DNA of 14,783 bases, from contig NZ_CALLDG010000166.1 in assembly GCF_937999985.1 (NCBI RefSeq), positions 1-14,783 of the forward strand, read 5' to 3'. This DNA is from an uncultured Corynebacterium sp. (GTDB lineage Bacteria; Actinomycetota; Actinomycetes; Mycobacteriales; Mycobacteriaceae). The notes under the pieces are model-generated. The model was given only the letters and a program-made list of their open reading frames with translations, was not told where the DNA came from and did no database searches. Of the stretch, positions 5,960 to 11,330 are shown in pieces. Made by a program: the position numbers and the translations under genes. How positions within the stretch are numbered: position 1 is the stretch's first letter; every line of letters starts with the position of its first letter.

Positions 5960-7821
5960 TAGTCTTCTTCACCTTCCTGGGTGACCTCGTGGATCTCCGC
6001 GGGCGATTCTGCCGCCGAGGATTCCTCGTCGAACAGCGGCCGCAGGTTGCGTGCGTACTGGATTTCCTCGTTGGACGTGCCGGCGGCGACCATCGGCCAC
6101 ACCTGCGCGTCCTCGCCGACGATGAAGTCGATGACGACGGGGCGGTCGTTGATCTCTTCAGCCTTGCGGATGGTCGGCTCTACATCCTCTGGCTTTGTGA
6201 CGCGGAACGCCGCGCAGCCCATGGACTCAGCCAACATCAGGAAGTCCGGCAGGTAGGTCTCCCCCGGCTTCAGGTTGGTGTGCGAGTACCGCTGGTCGTA
6301 GAACAGCGTCTGCCACTGGCGGACCATTCCGAGGTTTCCGTTGTTAATGAGCGCGACCTTGATCGGCAGCTTCTCCACCGCGCAGGTGACGAGCTCCTGG
6401 TTGGTCATCTGGAAGCAGCCGTCGCCATCGATGGCCCAGACGGAAGTGTCCGGCTTGCCGGCCTTTGCACCCATGGCGGCGGGCACGGAATAGCCCATCG
6501 TGCCGAGGCCACCGGAGTTCAGCCAGGTGCGAGGGTTTTCGTAATCCACGAACTGCGCTGCCCACATCTGGTGTTGTCCCACGCCGGCGACGTAGATGGC
6601 ATCCGGGCCGATGGTCTTGGACAGGGTCTCGATGACGTACTGCGGGGCGAGCTTGCCGTTGGGCTGCTCATCGTAGCCGCGGGGGAAGTCCTGCTTCAGC
6701 TTGTTGAGGTAGTTCAGCCAGCCGGCGGTGGCGGGCTTTTTCAGGTCCAGGTTCCGCATCGCCTGGTGGAGGGCGGCCAGTACCGCGCGGGCGTCACCGA
6801 CGATAGGCACGTTGACTTCACGGATCTTGCCGATCTCCGCCGGGTCGATGTCTGCGTGGATGACCTTCGCATCCGGGGCGAAGCTATCCACGTGGCCGGT
6901 GACGCGGTCGTCAAAGCGGGCGCCGATGGTGATCAGCAGGTCGGAGCGCTGCAGAGCCGCGACTGCCGGGACACTTCCATGCATGCCGGGCATGCCCATG
7001 TACAGCGGGTGGGAGGCCGGGAAGCTGCCCAGTGCCATGAGGGTGGTGACTACTGGGATGTCGTTAGCTTCTGCAAATTCCAGCAGTTCTGCGTGTGCTT
7101 CCGCCTTGATCGCGCCGCCACCGACGTACAGCGTCGGGCGCTTCGCCGCGCTGATCATGCGCACGGCTTCCTCCACCTGGCGCGGGTGCGGGCTAGTGAC
7201 CGGACGGTAGCCGGGCAGCTCGTACTTCGGCGGCCAGTTGAACTCCAGCTCTGCGTTTTGCACGTCCTTCGGGATGTCCACCAGCACCGCGCCGGGGCGG
7301 CCGGTGGAGGCCACGTGGAAAGCCTCGGCGATGGCGCCAGGGATGTCCTCCGGGCGGGTCACCATGAAGTTGTGCTTGGTGATCGGCATGGTCACGCCGC
7401 GAATGTCCGCCTCCTGGAAGGCGTCAGTACCCAAAAGACCCTTACCGACCTGGCCCGTGATCGCGACCAGGGGCACCGAGTCCATGTTGGCGTCGGCGAT
7501 GGGGGTTACCAGGTTCGTTGCACCCGGGCCGGAAGTTGCGATGCACACGCCCACGCGGCCGGTGGCCTGCGCGTAGCCGGTTGCGGCGTGGCCGGCGCCC
7601 TGCTCGTGGCGGACGAGGATGTGGTTCAGCTTCTCGGAGTCGTACAGCGCCTCGTAGAGCGGCAGCACGGCGCCTCCGGGCAGGCCGAATACGACATCGG
7701 TGCCTAGCTCTTCTAGGGAGCGGACTACGGCCTGTGCGCCGTTAATTCGCTCTGGCCGCTTGCCGCGGGAGTTGTTCGCCAAGGTGGCGGGGCTGGGTTG
7801 CGAGCGTGATGTGTGTGTCAC
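5959..7821 (-). CDS. ilvB: Acetolactate synthase large (catalytic) subunit
   Basis: This is the thiamine-diphosphate enzyme that joins two pyruvates, or pyruvate and 2-oxobutyrate; it is the first common step of branched-chain amino acid synthesis. The chosen start is GTG 7821, giving 620 residues (the C. glutamicum protein is about 626). It has a good AAGGA ribosome site, and the protein then opens with a short Ser/Pro-rich tail before ERINGAQAVVRSLEELG. The catalytic Glu is at 73 in LVRHEQGAGH. The central FAD-type domain includes DIDPAEIGKI. The ThDP motif runs from GDGCFQMTNQE to NNGNLGM. The frame stays open upstream to 8046, adding up to 75 residues without similarity to IlvB that I can see, so I reject the longer form. 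It is the first gene of ilvBNC and lies behind a long attenuated leader of about 350 bases. Confidence 0.97.
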   Translation of the reverse strand: MTHTSRSQPSPATLANNSRGKRPERINGAQAVVRSLEELGTDVVFGLPGGAVLPLYEALYDSEKLNHILVRHEQGAGHAATGYAQATGRVGVCIATSGPGATNLVTPIADANMDSVPLVAITGQVGKGLLGTDAFQEADIRGVTMPITKHNFMVTRPEDIPGAIAEAFHVASTGRPGAVLVDIPKDVQNAELEFNWPPKYELPGYRPVTSPHPRQVEEAVRMISAAKRPTLYVGGGAIKAEAHAELLEFAEANDIPVVTTLMALGSFPASHPLYMGMPGMHGSVPAVAALQRSDLLITIGARFDDRVTGHVDSFAPDAKVIHADIDPAEIGKIREVNVPIVGDARAVLAALHQAMRNLDLKKPATAGWLNYLNKLKQDFPRGYDEQPNGKLAPQYVIETLSKTIGPDAIYVAGVGQHQMWAAQFVDYENPRTWLNSGGLGTMGYSVPAAMGAKAGKPDTSVWAIDGDGCFQMTNQELVTCAVEKLPIKVALINNGNLGMVRQWQTLFYDQRYSHTNLKPGETYLPDFLMLAESMGCAAFRVTKPEDVEPTIRKAEEINDRPVVIDFIVGEDAQVWPMVAAGTSNEEIQYARNLRPLFDEESSAAESPAEIHEVTQEGEED

Positions 7822-8051
7822 GTTTTCCTTCGCTCCTTGAGTCCTTGAATCCGTCCTGCCTTCAATTCTCTGCCCCTTCACTTCCCGGTTGCCCGCCGCA
7901 GCCGCGCCGAGCTGACGCAAGCCGCTAGGCGCCTCAGCGCTTGCCGCAGCGTTCGCACTTCGGCGAGCTGGCGTCACCGGAAAAGCGATAGAGCCGAAAA
8001 ATCTTCGGTGTGGAATCGCTTGTTCGGTTAGGTGCATGTCCTCCACACAAC

Positions 8052-8096
8052 AAAAGCCCCCAACTTGCCGACGCTGCTGCGTCAGTTGTCGGGGGC
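8052..8096 (-). terminator. Attenuator terminator of the ilvBNC leader
   Basis: On the minus strand three stem blocks pair: GCCCCC (8096-8091) with GGGGGC (8061-8056), AACT with AGTT (8087-8084 with 8065-8062), and GACGC with GCGTC (8083-8079 with 8074-8070), around a four-base loop. The stem is followed immediately by TTTTG. It lies about 230 bases upstream of the ilvB start and 25 bases after the leader-peptide stop, as in a ribosome-dependent attenuator. Confidence 0.82.
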
Positions 8097-8133
8097 GCCG
8101 TGTCGAGCTCGACGAGGTAGCTAGTGGCGCCCC
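8092..8133 (-). promoter_or_regulatory. Proposed antiterminator pairing of the ilvBNC leader
   Basis: The leader-peptide codons for Gly-Arg-His contain GGGGCGCC on the minus strand (8133-8126). It is perfectly complementary to GGCGCCCC (8099-8092), which includes most of the left arm of the terminator. The two helices are therefore mutually exclusive. The loop between them holds a 12-bp palindrome GTCGAGCTCGAC (8102-8113). A ribosome reaching the leader stop would cover the first strand and let the terminator form. Stalling earlier would free it. The mechanism is inferred. Confidence 0.65.
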
Positions 8134-8171
8134 TCGATAATGAGTACTCGTACTAGTTGCGTGAATTCCAT
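8121..8171 (-). CDS. ilvBNC leader peptide (16 residues)
   Basis: This short reading frame encodes MEFTQLVRVLIIEGRH. Residues 6-12 contain two Leu, two Val and two Ile, the three end products of the pathway, so it is a classic attenuator sensor: scarce charged tRNAs would stall the ribosome here. C. glutamicum is known to have an ilvBNC leader peptide of about 15 residues with a comparable Ile/Leu/Val cluster but a different sequence. The ATG is seven bases after a strong -10 element and no ribosome site precedes it, so it is probably translated from a leaderless transcript whose first base is the A of ATG. The stop is followed by the terminator/antiterminator region. The coding role is inferred from composition and position. 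Confidence 0.85.
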   Translation of the reverse strand: MEFTQLVRVLIIEGRH

Positions 8172-8178
8172 GGCTCTA

Positions 8179-8207
8179 AATTTAGCGGCTTCTGCAAAAG
8201 TAGTCAA
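8179..8207 (-). promoter_or_regulatory. Main ilvBNC promoter
   Basis: On the minus strand TTGACT (8207-8202) and TAAATT (8184-8179) are separated by 17 bp, a near-ideal housekeeping sigma promoter. The -10 is followed by seven bases (TAGAGCC) and then the leader-peptide ATG at 8171, which would be the transcription start. Confidence 0.8.
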
Positions 8208-8290
8208 GCCGTTGACCACTCGTTTCCCAAAGTATGATGCCCCTATCTCACCTACTGGACAGTATAAAACGCCTCCGACCTGTACTTCAT

Positions 8291-8365
8291 CCCGCCCGCC
8301 CCCCCCGGTCCCCCTCCGGTTTCTCCCTTCCCCGATCTCTCCGGCTCCCCTGAGCTTCCCCCTCC
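8291..8365. other. C-rich tract (G-rich on minus strand) between ilvB and mscCG promoter regions
   Basis: About 75 bases are almost pure pyrimidine on the plus strand, with C-runs of 3, 3, 8, 5, 3, 4, 4 and 5. The minus strand therefore has many closely spaced G-runs that could fold into a G-quadruplex. It lies 85-160 bp upstream of the ilvBNC -35. The rest of the 448-base divergent interval (8172-8619) holds the ilvBNC promoter and the repeats listed separately. I see no gene in it. Confidence 0.6.
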
Positions 8366-8445
8366 AGTTCCCATCCGCGGCTTCCCTCTGGCGCTCAGCC
8401 TCAGCGCAACCGAAACTCCAATGTCCTCCCGGTCGCCACGCATCC

Positions 8446-8479
8446 GGCGGCGCGGTCACCACGGCGGCGCGGCCACCAC
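8446..8479. repeat. 17-bp tandem duplication
   Basis: GGCGGCGCGGTCACCAC (8446-8462) is followed directly by the same unit with one T-to-C change (8463-8479). It is non-coding and lies in the divergent interval upstream of mscCG. Confidence 0.8.
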
Positions 8480-8521
8480 GGCCGCTCCGCGGCGCAGAGC
8501 GCGCTCCTGAACGCGAGCCGT

Positions 8522-8576
8522 GAATCCGGCTGAGTTCCAGTCAGAATCCGGTTTGAATCCGGGCAGAATCCTGGCG
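8522..8576 (+). repeat. Five 11-bp phased repeats upstream of mscCG
   Basis: Units of exactly 11 bp start at 8522, 8533, 8544, 8555 and 8566. Units 1, 3 and 4 share GAATCCGG, unit 5 has GAATCCTGG, and unit 2 is diverged (AGTTCCAGTCA). The period is about one helical turn, so a protein binding each unit would line up on one face of the DNA. It ends 43 bases before the mscCG start and may be a regulator binding region; the regulator is unknown. Confidence 0.7.
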
Positions 8577-8585
8577 GGGGCACCC

Positions 8586-8605
8586 GTCCCGGCCGTTTCC
8601 GGGAC
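8586..8605 (+). other. Hairpin/palindrome just upstream of the mscCG start
   Basis: Perfect 7-bp arms GTCCCGG and CCGGGAC enclose a six-base loop CCGTTT. It ends 14 bases before the mscCG ATG and immediately ahead of its purine-rich ribosome-site region. It may be an operator or an mRNA structure controlling access to the start. Confidence 0.45.
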
Positions 8606-8619
8606 TACGGTGGGAAGGC

Positions 8620-10662
8620 ATGTTGAAGTTCTATGCTTTCCAGCTCTGGGAATGGCTGGTCGTCCACGGCCTTCCCTTAACTGCACTGGTCATTATCGCA
8701 ATTTTGATCCCCCGCGTGGGCCGTTTGGCGATTCGCATTGTCAGCAACCGCTTCAATGAGGGCGAGGAGGCTACCAAATCCCGCCTCGCCCTGGTCGGAG
8801 CATTGGTGTATGTGCTGCAGGCGATTGCGTACTTCGCGATCATCATGCTGGGGCTGACGAACCTGGGCGTCCCCGCTATGGGCGCCGCCCTGCCCGCAAC
8901 TGTCGTTTCAGCTGCTATTGGTTTCGGCGCACAGAACGTGATCGGCGACTTCCTCGCGGGGTTCTTCATCATTTCGGAGCGTCAGTTCGGCGTGGGCGAC
9001 TTCGTGGCCTTCGACGGCACGTCCAGTGATATTTCGGGCACGGTTGTGGCGCTGACGTTGCGTGCAACGAAGGTCCGTACGGCCTCCGGCGAGGTGGTGA
9101 CGATCCCGAACGGTTCCGCGGGTGTGATCACGAACTATTCCCAGGACTGGTCGCGGGCGGTGGTGGACTTGGCGGTTCCTCTGCAGCCGGGCGAGTCCAT
9201 GTCACAGCTGACCGATCGCGTGGAGGCTACGGCGGCGAAGGCTTTGCAGGATTCGACTATCGCCGGGGACGTAACCGGCGAACTCGAGGTTCTGCCGGCC
9301 ACGGATATCGTCGCCCCCACTGCGGCGGGGCAGTCGTGGCAGGTGAACTTCCGAGTAATGGTCGTGGTGAACCCGGCGCGTCAGTGGGCTGTGGAGCGTG
9401 TTTTGCGCTCGGCGCTGGTGAATGTGTTCTGGGACCGTTACGACATGCCGCGCGTCTTTCTCGAGGGTTCTGACGCCTACTCCTCCCCCGCCGTCGATCC
9501 CAGGAAGGCTGTGGCGGCGGAATCCGCGCTGGCCCCTACGGAGGTTCTGCCCGCCCAGCACGCGTCGAGCGACCGGTCGGCTTCAACCACTGCTGCTTTG
9601 CAGAGCGGCTATGCAGGGACCGCCGCTTCGGCTAGCAGTTCTGCACCAGTAGGCCGATCCGCACCCGCGGGCAAAGCTTTAGCGGCGCACGAAACTGCCG
9701 CCATGGATGCCGTGCAGGCTGAGGGGGCAGATCGCGTCAGCCCGCTCGACAGCGATGGAACCATCGGCCGGACGCAGTCGGCTCCCTCGCAGGACGCCCA
9801 TTCCGCTGCAAGCCCCAACACCACCTCCAGCTCTGACGGCGATGCCGGCTTAACGGAGATCGACGGCGAGAGCGCAGAAGATGCTGACGGCACGGCAGCC
9901 GGCACAGCCGGCGCGGACGCTGCCGCAAGCGGCACAGCCGGCGCGGACGCTGCCGCAAGCGGTGCAGGCCGCGCTGACGATGGAATCGGCGTGAATGAAA
10001 GTGAAGAGAATGCCGGTGAAGCGGATGCCGATGAAGGGAAGGAAAAGTTCCAGGGCATCTGGCGCAACGAGGAACACTCCTCCAAGTTCAAGAGGATCAT
10101 GAGCGTCGGAGGGCGCACCCGCCCCTCCACCACCGGGCTGATCCTGGCGCTGCTGCTAGTCGGCGGCCTGGCGCTGGCCTCTTCGAACCCAGAGGGCGGA
10201 GATACCGGCTGGCTCTCCCCCGACTACTGGCGCGACCGCCCCTCCAACAGTGCGTCCACCGAAGACTCCGAGAACTCCGAAGTAAACGATCAATCCGGCG
10301 AAAACGCCACCGGCCAGAACAACCCTACCGCTGACCCGAACTCAGACCCGAACTCCAGCGCGAACACTGACGGCAACACCGACGGAAACTCTGGCGGCAA
10401 CTCCGACGGAAACGCTGGCGGCAACGCCGACGGAAACGCTGGCTCAAACACCAACTCAAACTCCGATCAGACCGCCAACTCAAACCCCGGCGGACGCGAC
10501 GAGTCACCCAACGGGACAGCCAACGAGCCGAACAGCGGAGATGGTGGCGTCCAGAATAACTCCAACAGCAACAGCAACAGCGGCAACAGCGTGAACGGCG
10601 CTGCACCCCGCGCTATGGGTACGATGGGTACGCCCAATGCGACCGACACCACCCACGGCTGA
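8620..10662 (+). CDS. mscCG: MscCG-type mechanosensitive channel / glutamate exporter
   Basis: This is an MscS-family channel whose C. glutamicum counterpart (YggB/MscCG) releases glutamate under membrane tension. It has 680 residues. TM1 is at about 16-40, TM2 at 57-79, and the pore helix TM3 at 88-118 with SAAIGFGAQNVIGDFLAGFF. The MscS beta domain follows (DFVAFDG, TIPNGSAGVITNYS) and the alpha/beta domain runs to about 285. A long Ala/Ser/Asp/Glu-rich linker comes next. Then EKFQGIWRNEE, KRIMSVGGRTRPST and a fourth TM helix at 506-521 are followed by GWLSP. This is the MscCG-specific C-terminal module, well conserved although the linker is not. The tail after TM4 is Asn/Gly/Asp/Ser-rich. 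It is longer than the ~533-residue C. glutamicum protein. GGGAAGG lies one base before the ATG, a short spacing. The PH-domain gene follows after four bases. Confidence 0.92.
   Translation: MLKFYAFQLWEWLVVHGLPLTALVIIAILIPRVGRLAIRIVSNRFNEGEEATKSRLALVGALVYVLQAIAYFAIIMLGLTNLGVPAMGAALPATVVSAAIGFGAQNVIGDFLAGFFIISERQFGVGDFVAFDGTSSDISGTVVALTLRATKVRTASGEVVTIPNGSAGVITNYSQDWSRAVVDLAVPLQPGESMSQLTDRVEATAAKALQDSTIAGDVTGELEVLPATDIVAPTAAGQSWQVNFRVMVVVNPARQWAVERVLRSALVNVFWDRYDMPRVFLEGSDAYSSPAVDPRKAVAAESALAPTEVLPAQHASSDRSASTTAALQSGYAGTAASASSSAPVGRSAPAGKALAAHETAAMDAVQAEGADRVSPLDSDGTIGRTQSAPSQDAHSAASPNTTSSSDGDAGLTEIDGESAEDADGTAAGTAGADAAASGTAGADAAASGAGRADDGIGVNESEENAGEADADEGKEKFQGIWRNEEHSSKFKRIMSVGGRTRPSTTGLILALLLVGGLALASSNPEGGDTGWLSPDYWRDRPSNSASTEDSENSEVNDQSGENATGQNNPTADPNSDPNSSANTDGNTDGNSGGNSDGNAGGNADGNAGSNTNSNSDQTANSNPGGRDESPNGTANEPNSGDGGVQNNSNSNSNSGNSVNGAAPRAMGTMGTPNATDTTHG
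9901..9960 (+). repeat. Perfect 30-bp tandem duplication inside mscCG
   Basis: Positions 9901-9930 and 9931-9960 are identical and encode GTAGADAAAS twice, in the disordered linker between the channel core and TM4. Perfect identity indicates a recent, length-variable duplication. Confidence 0.95.
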
Positions 10663-10666
10663 TTAA

Positions 10667-11275
10667 ATGAACACCATGAACTCGAAGGTTTTCCACCCCA
10701 GCCGCGAACACATTCTCGGCGGGTTCGTCATGTTCCTGATCTGCCTGCTATTCACTGGCTATAAGGTCGCCTGGTTTTTCTGGGTTCCGCTAGTGCCACT
10801 AGTGTTTATTCTGTGGACTTTGTGGGTACGGACCACCGTGTCCGACAAAGCCATCACCACGCGCTACCTCTTCCGCGCAGGCAAAACCATGCAGTGGGAA
10901 GACTTCCGTGCGCTCCGCTTCAACCGAGCCGGACGCGCCTACGCCGTAGACAACCAGGAGAACAGCATCTGGCTGCCGGGCGTGACCTTTAACTCCCTGA
11001 TCGACCTGCACAAGGTCAGCGGCGGACGAATCCCCGACCCCGTCAGCCCAGCCCGCGCAGCCACGGACGACAAGGTGCAAGTCGTCAACAAGGAAGGCTA
11101 CGCCGTACTCATGGACAAGGACGAGTACAAGGAATACGAAAAGCAGCGCCGCCGCGAAGCGGGAGTCGGCGCGCCGGACGCAGGCGCGCACAATTCCACC
11201 GGGCACGGTTCCACCGCCCAGGGTGAGCGCGCGCCCGGAGCCGACACACAGGACAATGGCAACTCCGGCAGCTAA
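10667..11275 (+). CDS. Small membrane protein with PH-like domain (CFP-6 / low-molecular-weight antigen 6 family)
   Basis: The function is unknown. It has 202 residues. Two TM helices at about 15-31 and 34-54 are followed by a bacterial PH-like domain at about 55-120 (ending near VTFNSLIDLHKVSGG). Then come a charged Lys/Glu/Tyr segment and a disordered Gly/Ser/Thr tail. The architecture resembles the mycobacterial CFP-6 protein (Rv3004), which also sits beside ilvB-ilvN-ilvC, and C. glutamicum has a small membrane-protein gene at the same place, so the position is conserved. The ATG is four bases after the mscCG stop with no clear ribosome site, suggesting translational coupling. A second ATG lies three codons in. 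A role at the membrane with the channel is only a guess from position. Confidence 0.85.
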   Translation: MNTMNSKVFHPSREHILGGFVMFLICLLFTGYKVAWFFWVPLVPLVFILWTLWVRTTVSDKAITTRYLFRAGKTMQWEDFRALRFNRAGRAYAVDNQENSIWLPGVTFNSLIDLHKVSGGRIPDPVSPARAATDDKVQVVNKEGYAVLMDKDEYKEYEKQRRREAGVGAPDAGAHNSTGHGSTAQGERAPGADTQDNGNSGS

Positions 11276-11294
11276 ACGCCGGCAGCTAAACGCC
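11267..11294 (+). repeat. 14-bp perfect tandem duplication at the PH gene / ilvD junction
   Basis: GGCAGCTAAACGCC occurs at 11267-11280 and again at 11281-11294. The first copy contains the last Ser codon and the TAA stop of the PH-domain gene, so the duplication lengthened the gap before ilvD without changing the protein end. Confidence 0.95.
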
Positions 11295-11330
11295 GAGAAT
11301 AAGAACGACAAGAAGAGAGCCGTGAACAGT

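Noticed and set aside
5989..7707. 572-codon plus-strand open frame opposite ilvB
   Set aside because: It is an antisense shadow of ilvB, whose motifs are unmistakable; no start signal or protein-like domain was seen.
8261..8275. Possible plus-strand promoter with TATAAA
   Set aside because: It has no matching -35 and lies about 350 bases from mscCG with a C-rich tract between; too weak to list as a feature.
8121..8462. 113-codon minus-strand frame ending in the leader peptide
   Set aside because: The strong promoter at 8179-8207 lies inside it, and only the last 16 codons have the Leu/Val/Ile signature.
11223..11330. Longer ilvD start inside the PH-domain gene
   Set aside because: The family protein begins at about MNAIPLRS; the upstream residues look like an out-of-frame read of the previous gene.
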